DNA of 64,000 nt from Burkholderia sp. Bp8992 (lineage in GTDB: Bacteria > Pseudomonadota > Gammaproteobacteria > Burkholderiales > Burkholderiaceae). Position 1 is the stretch's first letter, and each line of letters begins with the position of its first letter. Shown here piece after piece: positions 33,992 through 42,212 of the stretch. The notes beneath the pieces are model-generated. The model saw only the letters and a list, made by a program, of their open reading frames with translations. It was not told where the DNA came from and did not search any database. The stretch is taken from positions 99,781 through 163,780 of the forward strand of contig NZ_QTQI01000019.1 in NCBI RefSeq assembly GCF_003853705.1. Reading direction: 5' to 3'. Made by a program: the position numbers and the translations under genes.

Positions 33992-34978
33992 ATGCGCGCG
34001 GTTCGGATCAAGACGCTCGGCCTGGCTGAAACTCATACGCTTGAGGAGCTTCCCGATCTCGAACCGGGGCATCACGAGGTCGTCATCGACGTCAAGAGCG
34101 CTGCGATCAATTATCCGGATCTGCTCGTGATTTCCGGTCAATATCAAACGCGCCCGCCATTGCCGTTCACCGCGGGGAAGGAAGCGGCGGGTGTCGTACG
34201 CATCGTCGGAGCGGGCGTCACGCGGGTCAAACCTGGAGATCACGTGCTGATCCATGTGGAATGGGGCGCTTTCGCAACGCAGGCGCTCGCGCACGAAGAT
34301 CAATGCCTGCCGCTGCCCGACGGTATGGCGTTCACGGAGGCGGCCGTCCTCGGCCTTCCGGCGCAAACGGCATGGTTCGCACTGATGGAACGCGGCCGCT
34401 GGCCCGGCGACACCGTCCTCGTCAATGGCGCCACAGGCGCAGTCGGGTATGCCGCCGTGCAGATTGCACGAGCGATGGGCGCGACAGTCCTCGCAGGCGT
34501 GAATTCACCGGAGCGTGCGAGAACCCTGCTGAGCGACGTACCTTGCAGCATCATCGACCTGAGTGCACCCGATCTGCGCAACAGCCTTCGCACCCAGGTC
34601 CACACTGCGACTGAGAGCCGAGGCGCGGACATCGTGATCGATATGCTCGGTGGCGAAATCTTCGATGCGTCGCTGCGTGCGCTTGCATGGGATGGCCGAA
34701 TCGTCACTGTCGGTTTCGCCGCCGGACGAATTCCCGAAGTCAAGGCCGGCCACCTGCTCGTAAAGAACGCTACGGTCAGCGGATTGCAATGGACAGACTA
34801 TCGCGATCGGCAGCCATGGAAGGTCGCACAAGCGCACACGGTCATGGCATCCATGTGGGCCAAGGGGACGCTGAGCGCCAATATCATGCAAACGATTGCG
34901 CTGAGCCACTTTTCCGAAGCCCTCCGGCTGATCGCCACGCGTCGCGCGACGGGGCGCGTCGTACTGACGATGGACTGA
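33992..34978 (+). CDS. NADPH:quinone oxidoreductase-like medium-chain dehydrogenase
   Basis: A 328-residue zinc-independent member of the medium-chain dehydrogenase superfamily. The N-terminal GroES-like domain (SAAINYPDLLVISGQY, PFTAGKEAAGVV) lacks zinc-binding Cys/His; the Rossmann domain shows VLVNGATGAVGYAAVQIARAMGA. Such enzymes reduce quinones, enoyl groups or enoyl-CoA with NADPH. ATG at 33992 has GGAGG seven bases upstream. First gene of its own sigma-54 unit; PntAB could supply its NADPH. Confidence 0.9.
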   Translation: MRAVRIKTLGLAETHTLEELPDLEPGHHEVVIDVKSAAINYPDLLVISGQYQTRPPLPFTAGKEAAGVVRIVGAGVTRVKPGDHVLIHVEWGAFATQALAHEDQCLPLPDGMAFTEAAVLGLPAQTAWFALMERGRWPGDTVLVNGATGAVGYAAVQIARAMGATVLAGVNSPERARTLLSDVPCSIIDLSAPDLRNSLRTQVHTATESRGADIVIDMLGGEIFDASLRALAWDGRIVTVGFAAGRIPEVKAGHLLVKNATVSGLQWTDYRDRQPWKVAQAHTVMASMWAKGTLSANIMQTIALSHFSEALRLIATRRATGRVVLTMD

Positions 34979-35104
34979 ACGCGGAGTTGAATCGGGCCGT
35001 GTTCTCTGGCGTGTCCGATGCGCGACGAGCGCGTAAGAGCTCGATTGCGCGACCTCCATGCCGGCGCTCGTTGCTCGATACGTCGACGTTCGTACGTGTA
35101 TCGC

Positions 35105-35123
35105 GTGTCTGCCGCCCGGGCAC
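35105..35123. promoter_or_regulatory. Candidate activator site upstream of the crotonase at 35247
   Basis: GTGTCTGCCGCCCGGGCAC matches the perfect dyad at 14 of 19 positions and is centred 99 bp upstream of the predicted start. Confidence 0.6.
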
Positions 35124-35186
35124 ATCCGTGTTCTGCAAAAACGCATTCCCCGGGCGCTGAGTGCCCACCACGCGAACCAGGCGGAT

Positions 35187-35202
35187 TGGCATGGCGATTG
35201 CA
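35187..35202 (+). promoter_or_regulatory. Sigma-54 promoter of the crotonase gene at 35247
   Basis: TGGCATGGCGATTGCA is a complete TGGCAY-N5-TTGCA match. Predicted start near 35213, 34 bases before the ATG. Confidence 0.85.
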
Positions 35203-35246
35203 TGCATCCGCAATCACTCGTCAAAGCAGCGTCCAGGAGACATCGC

Positions 35247-36041
35247 ATGACCCAACAGTTGGTGAACACCTCGGTCGAAGGTTCCGTACTCGTCATCCGG
35301 CTCTGTAGCCCTGCCGACCGCAATGCGTTGACGACGGAACTGCGGGAACAGCTCGGCGATGCGATCGAACGCGCGCAGAACAGTCGCGCGGTGCGCGCGG
35401 TTTATCTCACGGGCGAAGGTCCGACGTTCTGCTCCGGGGGAAATCTGAACATGTTGAAAAATGCGTCCGCACCCTGGGCCGTCCATCGGCGCTTTCGCGG
35501 TCTCAGCACATGGCTGACCCCGCTCATCACGCTCGACAAGCCGGTCGTCGTGGGCGTACGAGGCCAGGCAGTGGGAGGAGGATTCGGCCTCGCGCTGACA
35601 GGCGACCTGCTGATCGCCGGCGAGGGGGCGAAGTTCATCCCCGGATTCTTCCGTATCGGCGTGGTCCCCGACATTGGAACGATGTACCACCTTCCGCGGC
35701 TCATCGGTATGGCGGCTGCGAAGCGGCTGCTGTACAGCGGCGCGACGCTGTCCGCGCAGGACGCGCTCGAGCTGGGGCTCGTTGCACAGGTGGTGCCCGA
35801 CGAGAAGGTCGATGAAGCCGGACTCGCGGAAGCCACGCGTCTCGCGAATGGTCCCGCCGAGGTCATGGGGCTTGCCAAGAACCTGATGGCGCGCAGTTTC
35901 GAAACAAGCCTTCAGGACATGCTCGCGTTCGAAGGATTCGGGCAGATTCTGGCCATGTCCAGTCCCGAGTTTCAGGAAGGACTCGGCGCCGCCCTGGACG
36001 GCCGCCCTGCGGACTTCAGCCGAGCCGCATCGGACCAATAA
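35247..36041 (+). CDS. Enoyl-CoA hydratase/isomerase family protein
   Basis: A 264-residue crotonase. First oxyanion segment GEGPTFCSGGNLNML, second GQAVGGGFGLALTGDLLIA; the loop FFRIGVVPDIGTMYHLPRLIG replaces the usual EIKLGL..GGTQRL, so the typical catalytic glutamates are not both present and an isomerase or hydrolase role is possible. ATG at 35247 follows AGGAG at eight bases. It is followed by a strong terminator, so it is a single-gene transcript. Confidence 0.9.
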   Translation: MTQQLVNTSVEGSVLVIRLCSPADRNALTTELREQLGDAIERAQNSRAVRAVYLTGEGPTFCSGGNLNMLKNASAPWAVHRRFRGLSTWLTPLITLDKPVVVGVRGQAVGGGFGLALTGDLLIAGEGAKFIPGFFRIGVVPDIGTMYHLPRLIGMAAAKRLLYSGATLSAQDALELGLVAQVVPDEKVDEAGLAEATRLANGPAEVMGLAKNLMARSFETSLQDMLAFEGFGQILAMSSPEFQEGLGAALDGRPADFSRAASDQ

Positions 36042-36126
36042 GCCGCGGCAAGTACTCGCTCCCGACGCGACCATGAGGCGGCCGCTTGGCCTCACGCTTG
36101 CCGTCGACGGCGTTACCGCGAATATC

Positions 36127-36154
36127 GCCCGCCCTCTAGGCGGGCATCTTTTTT
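36127..36154 (+). terminator. Rho-independent terminator
   Basis: GCCCGCC (36127-36133), five-base loop CTCTA, GGCGGGC (36139-36145), then a T-rich run ATCTTTTTT. It lies 86 bases after the crotonase stop. Confidence 0.9.
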
Positions 36155-36249
36155 ATCCGGGGTCGCAGCGCGACGCCAGCATCGCGCAGTCTCATCCCGG
36201 TATGCCAGTACATCGGCGGTCGGCACTGTGCACTGCAATGTGACCGGTG

Positions 36250-36304
36250 GTGTCTGCACGGAAATCACCTGAGCACGGCCAACCACTGTCGTCGCCGCGG
36301 ACAC
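36250..36304. promoter_or_regulatory. Candidate activator sites upstream of the BadI-like operon
   Basis: CTGTCGTCGCCGCGGACAC (36286-36304) matches the perfect dyad at 15 of 19 positions, centred 109 bp upstream of the predicted start. A weaker partner, GTGTCTGCACGGAAATCAC (36250-36268), resembles the site at 1932-1950. Confidence 0.65.
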
Positions 36305-36377
36305 TTGCCGGCGGTTCGACCAGATCCGGGTACCGCGTTTTCCGGACGCAATCGAGATCGCCCGCCACACCCCCGTT

Positions 36378-36393
36378 TGGCACGAAGCTTGCA
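36378..36393 (+). promoter_or_regulatory. Sigma-54 promoter of the BadI-like/CoA ligase/SDR operon
   Basis: TGGCACGAAGCTTGCA matches the consensus exactly. Predicted start near 36404, leader of about 136 bases to the ATG at 36540. Confidence 0.9.
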
Positions 36394-36539
36394 GATCAGA
36401 CGCCGTGACGACATTCGCGGCGCTCGCGCCAGCTGCCATCGGTTTGAGCACAAGGCCCCAATTGCGCTGTCGCGGTCCATCGCGATCGTCCGGAATTCGT
36501 CAACTTCGCGCACTGCGCATCGCTCTGAAAGGACAGTCC

Positions 36540-37319
36540 ATGCAATTCGAAGAAATCATTTATCAGGAAGACGGCCCGATCGGCACCATCACGCTCAATC
36601 GCCCGCAAGACGGCAACATGTTCACGCCGCGCATGTGCCACGAGATTCGCGATTGCATCAACGAAATCCGTCGCGAGACGCGCACGCGCGTCGTCGTGAT
36701 TACCGGAGCCGGCGACAAGTTCTTTTGTACGGGAGGCCGCAAGGAGGGCATGGAGGACTCGCTGCTGTATGCAGGCGTCCTGCCAACCCTGGAAATGTAC
36801 GAGAGCATCGACCGGCTGCAAAAACCGGTGATCGCATCGGTCAACGGCTACGCCGTAGGTGGCGGCAACGTGCTGCAGGTCGTGTGCGATATCACCATCG
36901 CGAAGGAAAGCGCGGTGTTCCGACAAGTCGGACCGATGGTCGGCAGTTTCGATGGCGGCTACGGCACCTGGTATCTCGAAGATCTCGTCGGCAAAAAGCG
37001 CGCGAAAGAGATGTGGTATCGCAACCCCAAGTTGACTGCACGAGAAGCGCTCGACTGGGGCCTCGTCAATCACGTGGTTCCCGACGCGGAACTCCAGGAG
37101 GCGACGCGCAAGTTGGCGCTCGAAATCGCCGACCGCGGCGCATTCGCACTCGCATCGATCAAGGCCGCATTCAACGCGCGCCACGGCGGTGTGTCCGGCC
37201 TGTCACGCATGGCGCACGATCTGCTGCTGCGCGCATACCTCGACTCCGGCGAGCACGCGGAACTGGCCGATGCATTCGCCGACCGCAGGGCGCCGGATGC
37301 AACGCGATTCGGCCATTAA
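36540..37319 (+). CDS. MenB/BadI-type crotonase, possible 2-ketocyclohexanecarboxyl-CoA hydrolase-like ring-cleaving enzyme
   Basis: A 259-residue crotonase. The block VFRQVGPMVGSFDGGYGTWYLEDL (read in two parts: QVGPMVGSFDGG and YGTWYLEDLVGKKRA) is the hallmark of the MenB/BadI subgroup, with the Asp of SFDGGYG as catalytic residue; KEMWY and GLVNHVVPDAEL follow as in that group. MenB closes and BadI opens a ring by Dieckmann-type chemistry. The start MQFEEIIY also resembles BadI. One difference is GGRKEG where relatives have GGDQ. No menaquinone genes are nearby; the downstream genes are an acyl-CoA ligase and an SDR, the partners expected in cyclohexanecarboxylate degradation. Function is inferred from subgroup and context. 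Confidence 0.82.
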   Translation: MQFEEIIYQEDGPIGTITLNRPQDGNMFTPRMCHEIRDCINEIRRETRTRVVVITGAGDKFFCTGGRKEGMEDSLLYAGVLPTLEMYESIDRLQKPVIASVNGYAVGGGNVLQVVCDITIAKESAVFRQVGPMVGSFDGGYGTWYLEDLVGKKRAKEMWYRNPKLTAREALDWGLVNHVVPDAELQEATRKLALEIADRGAFALASIKAAFNARHGGVSGLSRMAHDLLLRAYLDSGEHAELADAFADRRAPDATRFGH

Positions 37320-37346
37320 CGCGCACGACTCCTGGAGCTCCCGACC

Positions 37347-39017
37347 ATGTCGCATCTCCTTACCTTGCATGATCCGGCAACGGCCCGAAAACACTATCTG
37401 ACCGGAATCTGGCAAACCGACACGCTTTACTCGCTCGCGAGACGCCATGCAACCGAGCGAGGCACCGCTTTCGCCGTGAGAGACAGCACCAGGCGCCTGA
37501 CCTGGAGCGCGCTCGTCGCATGGGCGGACGCCGTCGCCGCCGATCTCCATGACAGCGGACTGTGCAGCGGCGATCGCGTGTCCGTATGGCTCCCAAACCG
37601 CGTCGAAATGACGGTCATTCAACTGGCGTGCTCGCGCAATGGATACGTCTGCAACCCGTCGTTGCATCAGAACTATACGGTTGCCGAGATTCTGTCGATG
37701 CTCGGCCGCATCGAATGCCGGGCGTTGTTTGCCCAGCCCGGCTGGGGCGCGGATGCCGATCGGGCCGATGTATTCTCGGCCGCCAGCGCTTTGAGTCACG
37801 TCAAGCGCGTCTATGCGCTGCCTTCATTGCGTGCAGCCGATCCCGACACGCCGCCCGGAACCCACCCGTTCCCGATTCCGGGACACATGTCGCAAATTCC
37901 TCTTCCGCCGCCGAGCCAGAATCCCGATCAAGTCGTCTACCTGGCATTCACGAGCGGCACGACCGGCGCGCCGAAAGGCGTGATGCACAGCGACAACACG
38001 CTGCTCGCAAACGGGCGCGCATTGGTATCCGACTGGAAACAAACCAGCGACACCGTACTGCTCACTTTGAGTCCTCTGAGTCATCATGTCGGCACAGTGG
38101 CCTTCGAACAAGCGCTCGTCGCAGGCTGCGAGCTGGTCATTTACGATCCCACCGCCGCCATCGCGCCGCTCGATTGGATCGTATCCACCGAGGCCACCTA
38201 CGTGATGGGTGTCCCCACGCACGCAATCGACCTGCTGCAGGAAATCGAGCGACGCGGCGTCACCCAGCTCGGCTCCGTCAAGGTTTTCTACATGGCCGGA
38301 AGCTTGATTCCGAGCGAAACCGCCCGCAAGCTCCTCGCGCTTGGCGCAACGCCGCAGAACGTGTACGGGATGACGGAAAACGGCTCGCATCAATACACCA
38401 GCCCCACCGATTTGATGGACGTCATTACCGCGACATGCGGAAAGGCATGTAACGGATACGAGGTGCGCCTCTGGCAACCCGACAACCCCGATCTGGAGGC
38501 CGTTCCCGGCGAAGTCGGCGAAATCGGCGGCCGCGGCGGCGTGCTGATGCTTGGCTACTTCGACAATCAGTCTGCCACCGAATCGTCCTTCAACAGCAGC
38601 GGCTGGTTCATGAGCGGCGACCTGGGGCGCTTCGATGGCGACGGCAACCTCGAAATCGTCGGGCGCAAAAAGGATCTGATCATACGCGGCGGCCACAACA
38701 TTCATCCGTCGCACATCGAGGAGTTCGCTCATCGTCATCCTGCCGTCAAGAAAGCGGCGGCATTCGGTGTACCAGACGAGCGCCTCGGGGAAAAGGTGTG
38801 CCTTGCGATTATCGGCGACGGCGCGCCACCCGCCGCCGAAGAGTTGCTTGCGCATCTGGCCCGAGAAGGGCTATCGAAGTTCGACATGCCCGAGTACTTC
38901 GTCGTGCTGCCAGCGTTTCCGCTGACCGCCAGCGGCAAGATCCTGAAGCGCGAGTTGGTCCAGTGGGTACGAGACGGCCGTATCGCGCCCGCTCCTGTAC
39001 GGTTTCGCGCCGCCTGA
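37347..39017 (+). CDS. AMP-forming acyl-CoA synthetase (possible cyclic carboxylate-CoA ligase)
   Basis: A 556-residue ANL-family enzyme that activates a carboxylic acid through an acyl-AMP. Motifs: P-loop YLAFTSGTTGAPKGVMHS, NVYGMTENGS (A5), SGDLGRFDGDGNLEIVGRKKD (A7-A8 hinge) and the catalytic Lys in TASGKILKRELVQW. ATG at 37347 follows GGAG; 27 bases after the crotonase. The family includes cyclohexanecarboxylate and benzoate-type ligases, but chain versus ring specificity cannot be read here. Confidence 0.92.
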   Translation: MSHLLTLHDPATARKHYLTGIWQTDTLYSLARRHATERGTAFAVRDSTRRLTWSALVAWADAVAADLHDSGLCSGDRVSVWLPNRVEMTVIQLACSRNGYVCNPSLHQNYTVAEILSMLGRIECRALFAQPGWGADADRADVFSAASALSHVKRVYALPSLRAADPDTPPGTHPFPIPGHMSQIPLPPPSQNPDQVVYLAFTSGTTGAPKGVMHSDNTLLANGRALVSDWKQTSDTVLLTLSPLSHHVGTVAFEQALVAGCELVIYDPTAAIAPLDWIVSTEATYVMGVPTHAIDLLQEIERRGVTQLGSVKVFYMAGSLIPSETARKLLALGATPQNVYGMTENGSHQYTSPTDLMDVITATCGKACNGYEVRLWQPDNPDLEAVPGEVGEIGGRGGVLMLGYFDNQSATESSFNSSGWFMSGDLGRFDGDGNLEIVGRKKDLIIRGGHNIHPSHIEEFAHRHPAVKKAAAFGVPDERLGEKVCLAIIGDGAPPAAEELLAHLAREGLSKFDMPEYFVVLPAFPLTASGKILKRELVQWVRDGRIAPAPVRFRAA

Positions 39018-39140
39018 CATATTTCCGATCCGCAATTCTGCATGTGTTGCGAGGGCTGAAAGTCGAACCGCGCGTCGATGGCCGCGTACGACTGTCGACT
39101 CGCTCTCCAACACCGCAATCGTTTCCCTGGAGTAGTCTTC

Positions 39141-39884
39141 ATGACCCGTGATTGCATAGTCGTAACCGGCGCGAGCCGTGGCATTGGCGCCGGCATCGCG
39201 CTAGCGCTGGCCCAGCAGGGCCTCCATGTGGCGTGTCTGTCACGTTCGGGCGCGCTGCCGCCATTTTCCGACGTCAGTCCCGACGTGTCCGCGCGCTGGC
39301 TGCCGCGCACCGCGGACGTCATGCGTCCGGACGACCTCAAGACAGTACTGGGAGCGCTCGCCCAAGAAGGATGGCGTATCGTCGGCCTCGTCAATAACGC
39401 GGGATTGCACATCGACGCCCCGTCAGCGGAGCTTTCTCTCGATGAGTGGCATCAGGTGATGGACATGAACGCGACGTCTGTCATCGCTGCATGTCAGGCC
39501 GCCTACCCCCATCTCGTATCGGCAGGTAATGCGCTGATCGTCAATATCGGCTCCTTCTTCGACAAGCTCGGCGTCAAACGCAACCTCGCGTACTGTGCGA
39601 GCAAGGCAGCCGTCGGAGCCATCACCCGCTGTCTGGCCGTCGAGTGGGCCAGCAAGGGAATTCGCGTCATCAACATCGCGCCCGGTTACATTCACACTGA
39701 CCTGAACGCCGACATGATCGCGTCAGGTTCCCTGTCTGCGTATCTCGAAAAGCGGATTCCGCGGGGTCGTCCCGGTAGTGCTGAGGAAATCGGCACGCTT
39801 GTGGCGACGCTGTTTGCGCATGGAACGACGTTCCTGACCGGGGAAACGATTTACGTTGACGGCGGGCAAGGAATCGCACACTGA
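39141..39884 (+). CDS. Short-chain dehydrogenase/reductase
   Basis: A 247-residue SDR with TGASRGIGAG, the NNAG motif (VNNAGLHID), Ser in NIGSFFDKLG (Ser-Phe rather than Ser-Ser), YCASK and VDGGQG. The active triad is intact. Third gene of the BadI-like operon; by analogy with BadH it may oxidise a 2-hydroxy ring acyl-CoA to the ketone that the MenB/BadI-like enzyme cleaves. GGAG lies nine bases before the ATG. Confidence 0.9.
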   Translation: MTRDCIVVTGASRGIGAGIALALAQQGLHVACLSRSGALPPFSDVSPDVSARWLPRTADVMRPDDLKTVLGALAQEGWRIVGLVNNAGLHIDAPSAELSLDEWHQVMDMNATSVIAACQAAYPHLVSAGNALIVNIGSFFDKLGVKRNLAYCASKAAVGAITRCLAVEWASKGIRVINIAPGYIHTDLNADMIASGSLSAYLEKRIPRGRPGSAEEIGTLVATLFAHGTTFLTGETIYVDGGQGIAH

Positions 39885-39899
39885 CGGTTCAGCAGTCGC

Positions 39900-39925
39900 G
39901 CAAGGTCGCGGTGGCGCGGCCTTGC
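39900..39925 (+). terminator. Hairpin after the SDR gene
   Basis: GCAAGGTCGCG and CGCGGCCTTGC form an 11-pair stem (one G-T pair) around GTGG, 16 bases after the stop. No T-run. Confidence 0.45.
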
Positions 39926-39994
39926 CGAGCGGTACACGTGTCCCGCTGACGCACGACCCTTCTCGCCATGCGAGACACCCAGGATCGTGATCTG

Positions 39995-40031
39995 TTGTCC
40001 CCAAGTACATCACTGTCGAAATCAAAAACAC
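39995..40031. promoter_or_regulatory. Weak candidate activator sites upstream of the porin promoter
   Basis: TTGTCCCCAAGTACATCAC (39995-40013) and CTGTCGAAATCAAAAACAC (40013-40031) keep the TGTC and CAC ends at motif spacing in tandem. Other positions match poorly. Confidence 0.3.
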
Positions 40032-40081
40032 GCTCGAACACGATGACACGGACGCACAACGCAATAGCGCGCCGCGCGCCG

Positions 40082-40423
40082 TCACGGCTGGCGCGCGACA
40101 CATGACATCAGCCTGACACAGCGCTGTCTCACTGGCACGGACGTTGCGTTATCGATAACAGCTGCCACGTATGACCGAATCGTTCGGTGACGCCAGCAAA
40201 TAAAAGAACGCATCAATTGGAGACTTCCGTGACGATCAGCCCTCCTTCGTAATCGCACGTCGACCCGCATCGACGCCTGGCGAGCATCCGCTGCCCGCAC
40301 TCGATCATTCTCATCCGAACGCACCGTAACCGACAAGGCGTGCGTGACCTGCCACGCGTTGTCCTCGACCCGAAGGAGATGTTCGCAGAAGCACGTCAAT
40401 TCAATTTCTCGCCATTCAGACAT
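40082..40423 (-). pseudogene. Possible gene remnant upstream of the porin
   Basis: The minus strand between 40423 and about 40250 encodes a protein-like segment (MSEWREIELTCFCEHLLRVE, then DNAWQVTHALSV), loosely reminiscent of the end of NTF2-like or ring-hydroxylase beta subunits. It lacks a ribosome binding site and degenerates toward 40082. The sigma-54 promoter 40133-40148 overlaps it on the other strand. Treat as uncertain. Confidence 0.2.
40133..40148 (+). promoter_or_regulatory. Sigma-54 promoter upstream of the porin gene
   Basis: TGGCACGGACGTTGCG matches TGGCACG-N4-TTGC. Predicted start near 40159, leaving an unusually long leader of about 420 bases to the porin ATG; a different short transcript cannot be excluded. 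Confidence 0.65.
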
Positions 40424-40578
40424 CGCGCTGCACACCCGCATTCAGCCTGCGCCTACCGATATATCGTCCGCATTCAGCGGACTTTCGAGCCCCTGCGGCC
40501 GAGTAGGCGCGACGGCCATGTCGGATAAATATCGGCTCAGCGGTGCCAATATTCATACAATACTTCGTATACCTAATC

Positions 40579-41757
40579 ATGAACAAGACTTTCACACGGA
40601 AAATTCTTTGCGCTTCCCTCGCCGGCGCATTCGCAGCAGCAGCACATGCTCAAAGCAACATCACCCTCTACGGGGTCATCGACGAAGGCATCATGTTCCA
40701 GAACAACAACGAAGGTGGTCGGAGAGTCTTTCTTGATTCACTGAGCGGCATCTTTGGCAGCCGGTGGGGGATGATCGGCAGCGAGGACCTTGGCGGCGGG
40801 ATGAAAGCGATCTTCACGATCGAATCCGGCGTCAACCTGAACAACGGCGCGTTCGGCCAAGGGGGCACCGCGTTTGGCCGTCAGGCTTTCGTCGGTCTGA
40901 GCAGCGACCGTCTCGGTACCATCACCCTCGGCCGCCAGTACGACATGATCTACTACTATCCTCTGCCGCTGACCGCAGCCAGCTTAATCGGCGGCCCTGC
41001 CGCGGTGCACCCGGGGGATATCGACAACGGCGCGAATACGGTGCGCGTCAACAATGCCATTCGCTACATGAGTCCGAATTTCAACGGCCTGAAGTTCGGC
41101 GGTGAATATAGTGTGGGCGGCGTTGCGGGGAATCTCACCGCCAACAGCGGGTATTCATTGGGAACGTCCTATCAATATGGCCCGCTGCAGATCGGCGCCG
41201 GTTTCGAATACTTCAAGAATCCGACCGCTGCGACCGCCGGATCCGGATTCTTCACCGATAACGTGAGCGGCGCCTCCCCACTGGCTCTTTCCCTCAACAA
41301 GGGGTACAAGAGCGCGCAAGCGTATCAAACGGCCCTGGTCGCCGCCAACTACAGAATCGGCGCATTGACGCTCGCGGCATCCTACTCGAACGTTCAATAC
41401 GGGCAATTGGGCGCCGGGTTTGCGAGCGGCTCCGCGCGTTTCAACAACTTCGACGTGGGCGCGCAGTATCAATTCGCGCCGACCTTTTTCGCCGGCATCG
41501 CCTACGACTATCTGAACGGCCGAGCCGTGCATACGGCGACCGGCACGACAGTGGGTGGCCAACACTACAATCAAGTCGCCATTCTGGCGGACTACCTGTT
41601 TTCCAAACGAACCGATATTTACGGAACGGTGGGCTGGCAGCGCGCGTCCGGGACCTCGTCGGTGGGCACGCCCGCCGTTGCCGACATCGACAACCTTGGC
41701 GATTCTTCAAACAATCACCAGTTCCTGATCCGCGTATCGCTGCGGCATCGATTCTAA
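40579..41757 (+). CDS. Gram-negative outer-membrane porin
   Basis: A 392-residue trimeric-type general porin. Signal peptide MNKTFTRKILCASLAGAFAA ending AHA-QSNITLYG, the classic burkholderial porin start; then GSRWGMIGSEDLGGGMKAIF and the terminal aromatic residue in RVSLRHRF that directs outer-membrane insertion. It should let small carboxylates into the periplasm. No obvious ribosome binding site. A sigma-54 promoter lies 420 bases upstream, which ties it to the catabolic genes. A strong terminator follows. Confidence 0.94.
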   Translation: MNKTFTRKILCASLAGAFAAAAHAQSNITLYGVIDEGIMFQNNNEGGRRVFLDSLSGIFGSRWGMIGSEDLGGGMKAIFTIESGVNLNNGAFGQGGTAFGRQAFVGLSSDRLGTITLGRQYDMIYYYPLPLTAASLIGGPAAVHPGDIDNGANTVRVNNAIRYMSPNFNGLKFGGEYSVGGVAGNLTANSGYSLGTSYQYGPLQIGAGFEYFKNPTAATAGSGFFTDNVSGASPLALSLNKGYKSAQAYQTALVAANYRIGALTLAASYSNVQYGQLGAGFASGSARFNNFDVGAQYQFAPTFFAGIAYDYLNGRAVHTATGTTVGGQHYNQVAILADYLFSKRTDIYGTVGWQRASGTSSVGTPAVADIDNLGDSSNNHQFLIRVSLRHRF

Positions 41758-41771
41758 TTACGCGCCGGATT

Positions 41772-41813
41772 ACACGCGGCCGCCTCGAGACGAGGCGGCC
41801 GCGTGTGATTTTT
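41772..41813 (+). terminator. Strong rho-independent terminator of the porin gene
   Basis: CACGCGGCCGCCTCG (41773-41787) pairs perfectly with CGAGGCGGCCGCGTG (41791-41805) around a three-base loop, followed by TGATTTTT. Confidence 0.92.
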
Positions 41814-42212
41814 CGAATATTCCCGCTTGTCGTCGCTTCCGTCAACGGAAGATTATTTTCCATTCGAGACTGGCCGACTGCCGCTACCCGTTCAGCTTTG
41901 CACGACTGCCAGCGACCCTCCTCCGAAGCGTTCCGACGTCCGAATCCCCCGCAAGCAGCGCTTTCTCTCTCTATGGCACCAAACTCCCAAAAATGTCCTT
42001 ACCGAAATCAATCTCAATTTTTCGTGTACTCATCGACGACACAAATAAATTCCATCCACAAGCCTTCATCATCGAATAACAAATAAATGTTTTTGAAATA
42101 AAAACTACATTCCATTTTTTTCTTGACTACATCGTCACCCCTATATAACGTCGCAAACGTTACAACCGCAACATAAATATCGATTTAAAAAAATCCATTG
42201 GGAGACATTTCC
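41814..42212 (+). promoter_or_regulatory. AT-rich leader and promoter region of the GH3 gene
   Basis: This stretch, above all 42030-42195, is markedly AT-richer than the rest of the window. TTGACT (42123-42128) and TATAAC (42144-42149) form a possible sigma-70 promoter with a short 15-base spacer. GCAAACGTTAC (about 42152-42163), with a central AACGTT, resembles LacI/GalR-type operators. No sigma-54 site is visible. Confidence 0.4.

Noticed and set aside
40563-40580. ATACTTCGTATA, resembling part of a loxP arm, before the porin
   Set aside because: Only a partial single-arm similarity with no inverted partner or recombinase; most likely chance.
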